Source of the DNA: CATOSP01 sp965237775
Lineage (GTDB): Bacteria; Chloroflexota; Dehalococcoidia; Lucifugimonadales; UBA3495
Length of the DNA: 64,000 nt
Direction: 5' to 3'
NCBI GenBank assembly: GCA_965237775.1
Contig: OZ250155.1
Coordinates: 3,596,001 to 3,660,000, forward strand
Below are positions 46,603 to 56,324 of the stretch, piece after piece. The position numbers and the translations under genes are program-made. Every line of letters starts with the position of its first letter. Within the stretch, counting starts at the first letter, position 1. The notes below the pieces were generated by a model. That model was not told the origin of the DNA and made no database searches. It saw nothing but the letters and a program-made list of their open reading frames with translations.

Positions 46603-46620
46603 CCATCGTTGCTCATTTGG
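46440..46620 (+). ncRNA. Probable omega RNA region of element A
   Basis: The 3-prime end of tnpB plus the right end. GGCCGG at 46506-46511 can pair with CCGGCC at 46535-46540, and the tract AGGAAGGGAGAACCAAG is shared with elements C and D although the encoded protein differs. By analogy with known TnpB systems this transcript would end at the element boundary and carry the adjacent DNA as guide. Confidence 0.5.
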
Positions 46621-46847
46621 ATAACCCCGCACTTGGATAACCCCGCACTGGCGACGGCAGCCTCCCCTTCCTGCCCGTTTATGCCGCCCTTTCTGGCGCC
46701 TACCGCCCGGACGCTCCCCAGGATGGGCCGTATCCGCACGCTCTTGTGCTTTCCGGGAATGACCCGGCGGTGTAGAATATCGGCTGTGAAACAACACCTT
46801 TCCGGGGAGCCGAAGCAGCGGCCTTGCCGCCAACCGCCAGGTGCGAC

Positions 46848-47669
46848 ATGAGCACACCCGACAGCTTTGCCAAGACTGCCAAAGTCCAGGGACGTTTCCG
46901 GTTGCCGGACCCGCCCCGGCGCGAACCCGACGAGATGACCCAGTACGACCACCTATTCAAGACCGGCAACTCCTACCACCTGGCCGTCCATCTGGGCAAT
47001 CCGGAATCCACGCTGGTGGAGGCCGACCGCTGGATAGTGGCGGATGAGAGCTTCAACAAGGCGCGGGCGCGGCGCCCCGACCTGCTGGTGGCCTTCGGCG
47101 TGGACCCGGTGCTGTACGAGGCCAACAATGGGTACGTGGTATCGGAGCAGGGGAAGCCGCCGGACTTCGTGCTGGAGGTGGCGTCGGAGAGCACGGCGGA
47201 GATAGACGTGGTAGAGAAGCGTCAGGAGTACGCTGCGCTGGGCATACCGGAATACTGGCGTTTTGACGGGACGGATACGGGAAGGCATCACGGGGCGCGG
47301 TTGACTGGGGAATGGCTGGCGGACGGGGAGTACGTTGCCGTAGAGATTGAGGAACTGCCCGACGGCAGCTTGCAGGGCTATAGCCCCGTGCTGAATCTGA
47401 ACATCCGATGGGAACGGGGCGAGTTGGTATTCTACGACCCGTCCACAGGGAGGCCCATCGCCACCCTGGAAGATGAACGCGCCCGCGCCGCCGAGACCGA
47501 ACGCGAGGCCGAGCGGGAGGCTCGCGCCGACGCTGAGGCGCAGCGCAACGCCGAGCAGGAAACCCGCGCCCAAGCCGAGGCCCGCGCCAATGCAGAGCAG
47601 GCCCGCGCTGAGGCCGCCGAAGCCCGCGTCCGCGAGTTGGAGGAACAGCTCCGCCGCCAAAGTCCCTGA
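46848..47669 (+). CDS. Uma2-family protein, intact
   Basis: A 273-residue PD-(D/E)XK-like protein starting at ATG 46848 (MSTPDSFAKTAKVQGRFRL). Core landmarks: RRPDLLVAFGVDP, NNGYVVSEQGKPPDFVLEVASESTAEIDVVEKRQEYAALGIPEYWRFD and LNIRWERGELVFYDPSTGRPI. The likely catalytic acidic and Lys residues lie in the DFVLEVAS...EKR stretch. The C-terminal 70 residues are an Ala/Glu/Arg coiled coil. The paralogue at 3186-3904 lacks most of this tail. Function is unknown; a nuclease role is inferred from the fold. Confidence 0.88.
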   Translation: MSTPDSFAKTAKVQGRFRLPDPPRREPDEMTQYDHLFKTGNSYHLAVHLGNPESTLVEADRWIVADESFNKARARRPDLLVAFGVDPVLYEANNGYVVSEQGKPPDFVLEVASESTAEIDVVEKRQEYAALGIPEYWRFDGTDTGRHHGARLTGEWLADGEYVAVEIEELPDGSLQGYSPVLNLNIRWERGELVFYDPSTGRPIATLEDERARAAETEREAEREARADAEAQRNAEQETRAQAEARANAEQARAEAAEARVRELEEQLRRQSP

Positions 47670-47753
47670 CGCCGCTTTAGCCTGACAGGGGAAGCGCCAC
47701 CGCGCGCCTGTATTTCCTCACCCCCTCCGCCGTCCATCGGCGGAGGGGGTGCG

Positions 47754-49408
47754 TCAGGTTTTCGCGTGGGGTGGTTGGGGATGGTTTGGAGAGAGGCATT
47801 TTCTCCCGATGACCATGCGGCGCCAAGGGTGGTTTGCTGGGGGTATCCGATGAGGGCTTGTGCGAGGGTTTGGGGCCTGGCTATGGATTGCCCTGGTACG
47901 TTTCCGGGGACGCTTGACGGCGCTTGGTGGTCTCTGCCTAGTCTGTGCCCTGGAATCCGTCTTTGCTTCCAGACCCTCTGGCCTTCTTGACCTGACCCAT
48001 CGTCCCAACCGGCGCTCCCTGGCCTTTTCCCGTAGCCTTTGGCTGATTTGAGGCCAGACCTCTTCCCACCGGTCACTGTAGACCACCGTGCGCAGCGCCA
48101 ACATGGGGTCTACATGCGCCCTGGCCCAATGCATCCCTGAGCCCTTGAGCCGGGCCTCCACCACGAGCTTGTTGGCGCTCTCCACCGCCCCACTGCCGAT
48201 GGGATAGCCTTGCGCCTGGAACTGAGCATACCTTATCTGGTCCCGGCGCTTCTCCAAATACCCCAGACTGGTTTTCACAATCTTGAGCGCCCCCCCATCC
48301 CCCTCTCCACTATCCCCCAACTCCCGGCACAACCCCCTGAGGTTCTCCAGCAACCCTTCCGGCTCGCCGTGTTTCAACTCATGGAGCTGTCTTCCCAGCC
48401 AATCGCTGGCTTGGGCCGTCCCACTACCGAAAGCCGCCTGACTGGCCCGGGCCAGGTATTCGGCGCCGTGACACCAGTCCAGAATGCGCACCGCGTCGGG
48501 CCGGTGCAGGTCGATGAACTTCTGCTGCCACTCCGCTCCGTCCACCACCGCACATACCCTTCCGGCCCTTTCCACACCCCGCCGGTGGGTTTCCACCGTG
48601 GCCAGCCGGGCGAAGCTCTGATGGTCCGTCATCCGGGAGAAATAGCTCATCTCACGGGCATGCACCTCTCCTGCCGCTGCCGGCTCCTCGATGACGCCTA
48701 TGGCCAGGGTCTTCACCTCCCCCCATTCCCCATGCAACAGGGGAACCATGGCTCCATCCACGCTCAATTGTTGCAGCGCCGGTCCCTCAGCCGCTTCCTG
48801 AAGCTCCCCTTCCAGTGCCGCCACTTCCCGCCGCTTCCTTCGTTTGCAGCTCCACCTGGGCTTGCCCGCTCTTCTCCGTGGCCCGGCGCACCGTGGCTTC
48901 CGACACCTCCACATTCCGGAAGTGGCCTACCAACCTCGCCGCCCGGCGAAAGGGTATCTGGGCGCCCAACAGCGTCAGGTCCTCCACTAGCGTCGGTGTC
49001 AGCGGCCCAGGCAGCAGGCCCAGTTCTTCATCCAGGGGGGAAACCCCCCGTTCCGCACCCGGGGCAGTACCCGTAGCCGCGCTTCAGCTCCACCCGTTGA
49101 TCATGATGGGTGCTCAGCCCTCGGGTTTTCTCTCCACGGTTCCCCAACAGACCCCCACACCCGGGACATCGGGACCCGGAACATCGGGCGCCACCGCCCT
49201 CCCGGTCATGCTCTACGGTTCTCGCTTCGCTGGCCAAGGCTACATCTTGCAACAACTGGGCTCGTGCTCTGGCCCAAATCCTGTCCATCGCCTCCTCGAT
49301 CTCCTTGAAGGTCGCCTTGGGGTGTTCCAGGCGCCACTCCTTCACCTTCAACATCGACTCTTCAAGTAGCTCACGCTGCCTCTCGTTGATCCCTTCATCC
49401 CACATCAC
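47754..49408 (-). pseudogene. ISKra4-family transposase, twice frameshifted
   Basis: Three frames must be joined. From 49408: MMWDEGINERQRELLEESMLKVKEWRLEHP to the zinc-binding CPGCGGLLGNRG and GYGYCPGCGTG. Then, past an extra C in a C6 run at about 49040, DEELGLLPGPLTPTLVEDLTLLGAQIPFRRAARLVG. Then, past a second shift near 48840, LSVDGAMVPLLHGEWGEVKTLAIG (Asp), VCAVVDGAEWQQKFIDLHRPDAVRILDW (Asp) and YPIGSGAVESANKLVVEARLKGSGMHW (Glu region). Inactive as sequenced. Confidence 0.85.
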
Positions 49409-49639
49409 AACCCTCCCTCATCCCTTTGCTCCACCCCTTCTACCACACCTCCCCTTTTTCTTCATTACCTCTCCTTGCCACTTTCCCCGAAAACCTGACG
49501 CACACCCATCGGCGGATTCGGGGTTGCAAACTGCTGATGATGTAGTATATTATCGATAACTATAGATGTTGTCAGTCGGCGCATCAGCCCCACTGCCTGG
49601 GGCCGTCTTTACGGGTTTGACAAGGCCACCACTGCTCGC

Positions 49640-50152
49640 ATGCACCATGCCGGCAAGTTGCCTCCCGAGCTCCAGATGGAACACTTGCCCAATGGCCGCT
49701 ATTACGTGGTGGTGCCCCCAGAGCAGGATGGTCGTTGCGTAATGTACGCCCGGGTTTCCTCTGGCGACCAGAAGGAAGATCTGGACCGGCAGGTGGGCCG
49801 GGTTGTGGAATGGGCCACACAGCAGGGCTATCGGCCGGACGAGGTGGTCAAGGAGATCGGTTCCGGTCTGAACGGAAACCGCCGTTGGTTGCGGCGCGTG
49901 ATAGCGGATCCCACAGTGAAGGTCATAGTGGTGGAGCATCGGGAACGTTTGTGTCGTTTCGGCTTTGAGTATGTGGAAGCGGCGCTGGCCGGACGTGGGG
50001 CCCGCATTGTGGTGATGGATCAGGATGAGGTGGAAGATGACTTGGTACGGGACGTAACCGAGGTGATGACGTCGTTGTGCGCACGGCTCTACGGGCGTCG
50101 TTCGGCGAAGCGGCGTGCTGAAAGGGCACTGGCCGCGGCTCGGGAAGGCTGA
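49640..50152 (+). CDS. tnpA: IS607-type serine recombinase TnpA, element B
   Basis: From ATG 49640 the protein has 170 residues with catalytic Ser40 in VMYARVSSGDQKEDLDRQ and the late block VTSLCARLYGRRSAKRRAERAL. Upstream in the same frame lies a good helix-turn-helix (RISPTAWGRLYGFDKATTARMHHAG), but no usable start codon reads into it; the ATG at 49567 is in another frame. So either a one-base frameshift has cut off the DNA-binding part, or a rare start is used. Confidence 0.75.
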   Translation: MHHAGKLPPELQMEHLPNGRYYVVVPPEQDGRCVMYARVSSGDQKEDLDRQVGRVVEWATQQGYRPDEVVKEIGSGLNGNRRWLRRVIADPTVKVIVVEHRERLCRFGFEYVEAALAGRGARIVVMDQDEVEDDLVRDVTEVMTSLCARLYGRRSAKRRAERALAAAREG

Positions 50153-51771
50153 TGATCGCTACGTACCAGACCCGCGTCTCGGTTTATGCCGGTGTGGACC
50201 GCTTGGCTGGCGATTCCGCCCTGTCGGCCTATGCCGTGTTGTACGGTCAGGTGGAGCGGAAGCTGTTCGCCCAGGTGGCGTCGGGAAAGTCCGCGGCGTC
50301 GTTGAAGAGCACGTACCTGAAGGGGCACGGGATACCGGCGCGGATGTTCAATGCCGTGCGGGTGTCGCTGGACGGCAAGGTGTCGTCGGTGCGTGAACAG
50401 CAGAAGATACGGCAGGACAACCTGAAACAGCGAATTGCCCGCGCGGAGAACCAGATTGAGCAGTTTGTGGCAGATAAGCAGCGGGCCGAGCTTCATCAGA
50501 AAAGGCGGCGGCTGGCCGACTTGCAACATCGGCTGGTGACGTTGGAATCCGATGTGGCGTCAGGTCGGGTGCGGCTCTGCTTTGGGTCAAAGCGTTTGTG
50601 GCGGAAGCAGTACAGCCTGGAGGCCAATGGCTACGGCAGCCGTGAGGCGTGGCTCAGCGACTGGCGGGATGCCCGCAGCGACGAGTTCTTCGTGCTGGGC
50701 AGCCGGGACGAGACGACCGGATGCCAGTTGTGCGTGACCAGCATTGCCGACGATGGTTCCCTGACCCTGAAGTTGCGGCTGCCGGACTGTCTGGCGGGTG
50801 GGTATGGGAAGTACCTCACCATTGCAGGAATATATTTCGCCTACGGCCACGAGCAGGTGCTGGCGGCGCTTCAGAGCAATGCCGAGTACGCGCGGCATCG
50901 ACGTCAGCATGGCGAGAAGGCGGCGCGCGCCACCAATCTGGGCCAGGCGATCAGCTACCGGTTCAAGCGGGATGGCAAGGGCTGGCGGGTGTTCGCCACC
51001 ACCCGGATGATGGACATTCCGGTGGTGACTGAGCGCAGTCTCGGCGTCATCGGCGTGGACCTGAACGCTGACCACCTGGCCATAGCCGAGACCGATGCCT
51101 CCGGCAACTGCATCAACGCTTTCAGTGTTCCGCTGGTGACCTATGGGAAGTCCACCCATCGGGCTGAGGCGGTCATCGGCGACGCCGTGGCCAGCGTGGT
51201 GCACTATGCCCGCACATCGGGGAAGCCGATTGTCATAGAGAAATTGGACTTCCGGCAGAAGAAGGCCGTCCTGGAGGGCGAGTCCCGCCGGTACAGCCGC
51301 ATGCTGTCATCCTTCAGCTACGGCAGGACCAAGGCTTATTTCCTCTCCCGCGGCTATCGCCAGGGGGTGGAAGTTCATCAGGTCAACCCGGCCTTCAGCT
51401 CGGTGGCCGGCCGGGTGAAGTTCATGGAGCGTTACGGGCTCAGCGTGCACCAGGCTGCGGCTCTGGTGCTGGCCCGGCGTTTGCTCGGCTGTTCCGAGCG
51501 CATCCCCCGCCTGTGGGTTGCACCCATGGGCAATGGCGTCCACGTCGCCTTCACCGTACCTGCAAGGAAGCGGGCGAAGCACGTGTGGACGTACTGGGGT
51601 GCGATCTCGGGGCAGTTGAGACCGGCGCTTGCAGCGCAGCACCGGCTGGGAAAGCGGAGACGCGGACCCAATCCCGTCCAGGCTGCCGCGAGGGGTAAAA
51701 GCCCGCAGAGCGGCTTGAGCGTGGACCAGATCGGTGTTCCCGGGTGCGATTCCCGGGCGGAGCCGCCCTGA
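50152..51771 (+). CDS. TnpB-related protein without zinc ribbon
   Basis: A 539-residue member of the IS200/IS605 accessory TnpB-related group. RuvC-I Asp303 (GVDLNADHLAIAE) and RuvC-II Glu363 (PIVIEKLDF) are present. The third acidic residue, expected near residue 432, is replaced: the sequence is GLSVHQAAALVLARR. No CxxC zinc ribbon is seen. The N-terminal half is long and coiled (QIEQFVADKQRAELHQKRRRLADLQ). It may be a nicking-only, inactive or differently acting RNA-guided protein. It overlaps the tnpA stop by one base. Confidence 0.8.
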   Translation: MIATYQTRVSVYAGVDRLAGDSALSAYAVLYGQVERKLFAQVASGKSAASLKSTYLKGHGIPARMFNAVRVSLDGKVSSVREQQKIRQDNLKQRIARAENQIEQFVADKQRAELHQKRRRLADLQHRLVTLESDVASGRVRLCFGSKRLWRKQYSLEANGYGSREAWLSDWRDARSDEFFVLGSRDETTGCQLCVTSIADDGSLTLKLRLPDCLAGGYGKYLTIAGIYFAYGHEQVLAALQSNAEYARHRRQHGEKAARATNLGQAISYRFKRDGKGWRVFATTRMMDIPVVTERSLGVIGVDLNADHLAIAETDASGNCINAFSVPLVTYGKSTHRAEAVIGDAVASVVHYARTSGKPIVIEKLDFRQKKAVLEGESRRYSRMLSSFSYGRTKAYFLSRGYRQGVEVHQVNPAFSSVAGRVKFMERYGLSVHQAAALVLARRLLGCSERIPRLWVAPMGNGVHVAFTVPARKRAKHVWTYWGAISGQLRPALAAQHRLGKRRRGPNPVQAAARGKSPQSGLSVDQIGVPGCDSRAEPP

Positions 51772-51870
51772 ACTGTTGGGACGGCGGCGTGGCCTAGGTA
51801 GGCTTCGTCTTCAGAAAAGGCTGACGGCAGTTGTGTAACTAAAGTCAACCTTTTTTACAACGCTAAAAGA
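51640..51870 (+). ncRNA. Possible guide RNA region of element B
   Basis: The last codons of the TnpB-related gene and the following 100 bases are GC-rich with strong hairpins, for example CCCGGGTGCGATTCCCGGG (51739-51757). Placement at the 3-prime end of a tnpB fits an omega RNA, but without a second copy there is no covariation to support it. Confidence 0.3.
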
Positions 51871-52516
51871 GATGTTATGGCGCTGGATAGAGGATCAAGG
51901 TAGACCTGCCCAGCATTTCCACCGGCAGCCGGGTCCGAGTTATCCATCCACGCCCGGCGGACCGCACTCCCATCTCAACCTCGACCGCGCCGCTCTCCCG
52001 CCTCCTTGCCGGGGCGGCATGGCCGCTGGAGTGCGGTCAACGCCATTGACAAGACCCCTGCTCTTGGCAAGATTGGATAAAGAACCTGTTGTGAGTGTGA
52101 TGAACGCACCCACAGCGCGGTGAACCGCTGGAGTAATGCCGTGCAACCGCCGGTCGGGGGCGCCAACGCGCTGACGGTAGGGTATCCAAACCTGCCCCCG
52201 AACGCTGAAGAGTCGTGAGCGGCGGGATGGCGCCGGCTCAACAGGCTATTTGAAGACGCCCATCCTCCGGAGTCGAGGCGGGCTTGCGGCCCGGGGGATA
52301 CCCAATTGCCCCGGGGCAAGCTGACCGGCTACGGGATCCGGGGCCATCTGTACCCGGCCGCTCCCTGTTTGTCCCCTGTACTGAGGTTCGACCTCGGACG
52401 GCGGGACAACGCCCGCCCGTCTTGCCCCTGGCGTTGGGGGCAAGACGGCGCCCAATCTCCGGCGTCCCGCCGGGGACTGAGACCAAGCTGTTCCTGGCTT
52501 CTGAGATTCACGAAAC
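51871..52516. other. Structured non-coding stretch
   Basis: About 650 bases with no convincing gene. From 52085 several small stems follow each other: GTGAGTGTG/CGCACCCAC, AGCGCGG/CCGCT and GGTCGGGGGCGCC. This could be a leftover guide-RNA region of a lost element. Confidence 0.35.
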
Positions 52517-52897
52517 GTGCGTAACGCACACTTTAAGAGGTCGCAACGCCCGCACCGGCCGGAGAAGGTCAAGAACCTGGCGGTGGCGATGTACAGCGTG
52601 GGCAGCAGTATGGATGCCATCAGCCGGGTGCTGGAGGTGAAGAGGGAAACGGTTTATTCCTGGGTCAAGAAAGCCCTTTGGGCTTGGGAGTTGCTGCGCA
52701 TCCTGGCGAAGCAGAAAGGAAGGCGCGCCCCAGGGCAGAGGCCTGCCAAGCTAATATCCTTTGACAAGATGTGGACTTACTTGGGGGCGCGGCGGCGGGA
52801 CAAGCGCCGGGAATGCTGGATCTGGACGGCAGTAGTGGAGGAATGGGAAGGCCGGCGGTGGCGGACTTCGAGGTGGGAGACCGCAGCGAAGCCTTGA
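52517..52897 (+). pseudogene. IS1-family transposase remnant
   Basis: Encodes RPHRPEKVKNLAVAMYSVGSSMDAISRVLEVKRETVYSWVKKA (InsA-like helix-turn-helix) and ISFDKMWTYLGARRRDKRRECWIWTAVVEE (start of the InsB catalytic domain). A frameshift follows, after which DFEVGDRSEA can be read before element C begins. The N-terminal zinc region and most of the catalytic domain are missing. Confidence 0.75.
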
Positions 52898-52931
52898 CCG
52901 AAGCTGCCCAATAAAGTAACATTGGATAACA

Positions 52932-53516
52932 ATGGTACAGGATAATTACATCCGTTTGACTCGGTGGGCAGCCCGTCACGGTATGCACCGCATGACCGCA
53001 TGGCGTCATTGGTCAGCCGGTACGCTCCCGCCCGAACTCAAACCCAAGAAAATCGGCAGCATCGTCTATGTCCTTGACAACCCCGACGCCCCGGTCGGCC
53101 GCATCGTCGGCTATGCCAGGGTTAGCGGCTGCGAGCAAAAGCCGTACCTGGAACCGCAAGCCAACCGGTTGTGGGCATACGCAGGGAAGAACGGCATAGC
53201 GATGGACTCCGTAGTCTCCGAGATAGCGTCCGGGTTGAACGACAAGCGGCCAAAGCTCTTGAAACTCCTGGCGGACCCCGGAGTGTCCACCATCATCGTC
53301 GAGCGCCGGGACCGTCTGGCCCGTTTCGGTGTGGGGATGGTTAACGCAATGCTTCATGCCCGCGGCGGTTCTCTTGTCATCATTCACGATGCGGAAGTGC
53401 CGGACGACCTGGTAAGGGATATGACCGAGATTCTTACCTGCTTCTGCGCCCGGCTGTACGGGAAGCGTTCCGCCGCCGGCAAAGCCAAGCGAGCAGTGGA
53501 GGCCGCCGGTGGGTAG
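52932..53516 (+). CDS. tnpA: IS607-type serine recombinase TnpA, element C
   Basis: A 194-residue recombinase very like element A: MRLTRWAARHGMHRMTAWRHWSAG-type helix-turn-helix, catalytic Ser in GYARVSGCEQK, then ERRDRLARFGVGMVNAML and LTCFCARLYGKRSAAGKAKR. The start codon lies in the terminal repeat. Intact although its tnpB is broken. Confidence 0.92.
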   Translation: MVQDNYIRLTRWAARHGMHRMTAWRHWSAGTLPPELKPKKIGSIVYVLDNPDAPVGRIVGYARVSGCEQKPYLEPQANRLWAYAGKNGIAMDSVVSEIASGLNDKRPKLLKLLADPGVSTIIVERRDRLARFGVGMVNAMLHARGGSLVIIHDAEVPDDLVRDMTEILTCFCARLYGKRSAAGKAKRAVEAAGG

Positions 53517-54771
53517 GCTGTCCGGCGGAAAGAAGAAACAGCCAAGCTCCCGGCCTGACGGGTGGCTGGCTGCGGGCATATCCGTACCGATGGAACTCAC
53601 CTGCAAGCAGGCCGATTACGCCCGGCAAGCCGTGGGCATCAGCCGGTTTGTCTACAACCTGGCGGCGGCAACCCATCAGTTTTGTCGGCGCAACCGCCTG
53701 CACTGGCCGACGGCGCACGAGATGGCGCGGGAATTCAACGCCGCCAAGAAACAAGACTATCCGTTTGTGTCTGAGGTCAGCAAGTTTGTAGCGCAGGGCG
53801 CTTTCCGCAACTTCAGCAATGCCCTGACCCGATGGCGCAATCCTGAAATCAGGTCTGGTCCGCCGAAATTCCACAAGAAGAGGCGCACGGGGGAAGGGTT
53901 CTTTCTTGCAGCGTCCGGCGTTGCCTGTGTCAAATACGACGGACACCGGCGCATCCGGTTGCCCTGTCTCGGCAACGTAAAGCTGGCCCGGAAACTGCCG
54001 GACGACATCCCCTACTAAGTCACCATCAGCCGCCGTGACGGTCAGTGGCTGGGGTCCATCGCCTACTGGAAACCGCTCATCTCCCTGCCTGAGAGAGAAA
54101 CCCAATCCGTTGGCGGGGTGGACGTGGGCATCGCGCCGCTGGCAGTGGACAGCGACGGGAAGGAATACCCCAACCCAAAGGCGTATTAGCAAGCCGAAAG
54201 GCGGCTGCGCCGGTGGCACCGCTCACTGTCACGACGGACACCCGGAAGCCGGGGCTGTGTTGAGGCACAGCGCCGAATCGACAAACTCAACCGGCGCATT
54301 CGTGGGCTGAGGTCCGACGCTCACCACCAGGCCAGCCGGGAACTGATCCGCAAGTTTGCGGCCCTGGGTATCGAAACGCTCAACGTGGCCGACATGGACA
54401 AGTTGAGGTTCCAGGCCAAAGCCATCCGGGACGCCGGTATCGGCGGGTTGTTAGGGGAAGTCCGGTATAAAGCTGATTGGTACGGGACCCGGATTATCGA
54501 AGCGTCTCAGTGGTTCCCTTCGAGCAAGACTTGCTCGGACTGCGGAACGTTGAACCCGGACTTGGACCGTCTACCCAAGTGGGCGTGTCCGGCTTGCGGA
54601 GTCATGCACGACAGAAACCACAACGCAGCCCGCAATCTGCGGAAACTTGCGGTAGGCGCCGTAAGCGCCGATGTAACGCTCCCTGACGGAAAGGCTCTGG
54701 CCCGCCGTCAGACGGCGGGCGAAACCGTCCCGGTGGACGGGAGACCCAAGCAGTCGGCAATGGCATTGTAA
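53509..54771 (+). pseudogene. tnpB: TnpB of element C, two in-frame stops
   Basis: Full length in one frame from GTG 53509 but interrupted by TAA at 54016-54018 (after LPDDIPY) and TAG at 54187-54189 (after NPKAY). All catalytic pieces remain: GVDVGIAPLAV, GIETLNV, CSDCGTLNPDLDRLPKWACPACG and MHDRNHNAARN. The absence of frameshifts suggests recent inactivation. The 3-prime end probably still encodes a guide RNA. Confidence 0.88.
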
Positions 54772-54800
54772 CCATTGCTTACGATTTGGATTACGCACCT
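54640..54800 (+). ncRNA. Probable omega RNA region of element C
   Basis: CCCGCCGT (54701-54708) and ACGGCGGG (54712-54719) form a perfect eight-base hairpin at the same place as a different perfect hairpin in element D, followed by the shared GAAAC...GGGAGA..CCAAG tract. The change of both arms together supports an RNA structure. Confidence 0.5.
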
Positions 54801-55274
54801 TCCTAAAGCCGTACGGGCGGCTGCCGGAGGCGGAGCAATAACGGAACGAGGTTTACCGGGCCTATGACTGGCTGCCAGCCAAGAAGCACAAGGGGGCAAG
54901 GGCGGAGCGGTGAACCGGAACTAAGGTCTGGATTCCCGGTGACGGTACAAGCTGAACCGTCGGCCTTGGTTATTAACCAAAAATGCGTCTCATAATTGCC
55001 TAAAGTGGTTATTAACCAATATAATATTAACCATTATGCCCGGTGTTGGTCTGCATCCTAACCAACCCCTCATCAACCTGACATTTCGCGCCTGTGGGGA
55101 ACCCGATGCTGATTTGCGCTATAGCGGCCACCGCAGGGAACCACCCCCACGATGACCGCCGAGTAGATGGTCCCGTGAGGAGATCGGGCCTCGCGGGACG
55201 GCGGTAATCTAACACAACCAACCATCCACTGCAAACCTGTCCCGTCCTGTACCAGGGCAAACGCATTCTATTGG
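54801..55274. other. Non-coding junction region
   Basis: About 470 bases without a gene. GGTTATTAACCA-type palindromes recur near 54967-55035 (TTATTAACCAA three times), perhaps an element end or a protein-binding site. Confidence 0.4.
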
Positions 55275-55510
55275 AGAGGATGGATAGCAGGTAGTCATTG
55301 TCCCAGCCGGCCAATTTGCGTTTAGCTTGGTATAGAGGCTTTGGAGGTCCGGTCTTGACGCAGCAGGTTAGGGCCCATATGCCGGACTATCGCCAGGTTT
55401 TCCGGTGCGTTCCCGGTTCTTACCCGGCTTTCGTCTTCCCTGAAGGACACGTCCAGCACCCAGTGGACCCGGTTCTCGATACCCCAATGGCTTCGAATCG
55501 CCTGCAAGAA
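55275..55510 (-). pseudogene. ISAs1-family transposase remnant (C-terminal)
   Basis: Encodes QAIRSHWGIENRVHWVLDVSFREDESRVRTGNAPENLAIVRHMGPNLLRQDRTS, the conserved end of ISAs1 transposases including the catalytic Glu in GIEN. A frameshift follows and AKRKLAGWDNDYLLSIL closes it. The upstream part is replaced by a TnpB scrap. Confidence 0.85.
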
Positions 55511-55700
55511 CCGTTACCTCCCGGATGCTGCCAGCGAACCGCAGGCTCTCCACCATCGCCACCCGGCCTATCTTCGGCAGAACGACCGCTTTACCGTCCA
55601 CCCGCACGGTGTCCGGGCCGTTATCCGCACGAAAGCCTTGCTCATGCCGCCTGCGCTTGAACCTGGGAAACCCGGCACGGCGTCCGTCACGCCGGCCAGC
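55511..55700 (-). pseudogene. TnpB fragment
   Basis: Encodes RRAGFPRFKRRRHEQGFRADNGPDTVRVDGK and VVLPKIGRVAMVESLRFAGSIREVTV. This matches the wedge region of the TnpB of element F (GFPRFKRREHEQGFRADNGPDTV, ILPRIGRVAMVEHLRFSGRINEVTV). Both ends are missing; it is fused to the ISAs1 scrap. Confidence 0.75.
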
Positions 55701-55736
55701 CTTGCATTAATTTGGCAATATAAGTAACATCAGATA

Positions 55737-56324
55737 ATGATGCTTAGTGGTAACTACATGCGTTTGTCGAAATGGGCAGCCCAGCATGGCATGCACCGCA
55801 TGACAGCATGGCGACATTACAACGCCGGCACCCTCCCACCCGAACTACAGCCCAAGAAGATCGGCAACATTATTTATGTCCTGGCCCATCCGGAGACGCC
55901 GCCGGGTCGGATTGTCGGATATGCCCGGGTCAGCAGCACCGAGCAGAAGCCTCATCTGGAGAACCAGGCCAACCGTCTTTGGGCCTACGCTGGACAGAAC
56001 GGCATGCTGCTGGACGACGTCGTTTCCGAAGTGGCCAGTGGGGTGAACGACCGCCGGCCGAAACTGCGCAAGTTGCTGAGTGATCCCACGGTGCACACCA
56101 TGATCGTCGAGCACCGGGAGCGGTTGGCACGGTTCGGCGTGGGGATGGTCGAAGCCATGCTACAGGCTCGGGGCGGCGCACTGATTGTGATTGACGATGC
56201 TGAAGTACCCGACGACCTGGTGCGGGACATGACCGGGATACTGACCTGCTTCTGCGCCCGTCTTTACGGCAAGCGTTCGGCGGCAAACAGGGCACGGCGA
56301 GCCATGGAGGCGGCCAGTGGTTGA
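55737..56324 (+). CDS. tnpA: IS607-type serine recombinase TnpA, element D
   Basis: A 195-residue recombinase (MMLSGNYMRLSKWAAQHGMHRMTAWRH...). Catalytic Ser in GYARVSSTEQKPHLENQANR, then EHRERLARFGVGMVEAML and the LTCFCARLYGKRSAANRARR helix. Closest to element A. Intact. Confidence 0.92.
   Translation: MMLSGNYMRLSKWAAQHGMHRMTAWRHYNAGTLPPELQPKKIGNIIYVLAHPETPPGRIVGYARVSSTEQKPHLENQANRLWAYAGQNGMLLDDVVSEVASGVNDRRPKLRKLLSDPTVHTMIVEHRERLARFGVGMVEAMLQARGGALIVIDDAEVPDDLVRDMTGILTCFCARLYGKRSAANRARRAMEAASG

Larger units (their letters stand above)
44650..46620 (+). mobile_element. IS607-type element A (tnpA + intact tnpB)
   Basis: tnpA and tnpB overlap by eight bases. The left end lies just before the tnpA ATG (AT-rich GATAATACAAGGAATATAG) and the right end just after tnpB (GTAACCATCGTTGCTCATTTGG), by comparison with elements C and D. 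No target duplication is expected for this family. A 16-base tandem repeat begins at the right end (46617-46648). Confidence 0.75.
49531..51870 (+). mobile_element. IS607-type element B (tnpA + TnpB-related)
   Basis: An AT-rich left end (TGATGATGTAGTATATTATCG, from 49531) resembles that of element F at 62677. tnpA is followed directly by a TnpB-related gene; tnpA stop and tnpB start overlap. The right limit is uncertain. Confidence 0.65.
52914..54800 (+). mobile_element. IS607-type element C (tnpA intact, tnpB nonsense)
   Basis: The left end contains CATTGGATAACAATGGT (52920-52936), which includes the tnpA start codon and is the inverted complement of the right end of element D (ACCATTGTTATCCAT). 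Its own right end is GTAACCATTGCTTACGATTTGG. It is inserted in the IS1 remnant. Confidence 0.75.

Noticed and set aside
51735..51762. tRNA-like T-arm (CCCGGG, GCGATT, CCCGGG)
   Set aside because: No acceptor, D or anticodon arms surround it; it lies in the end of the TnpB-related gene and is better seen as a hairpin.
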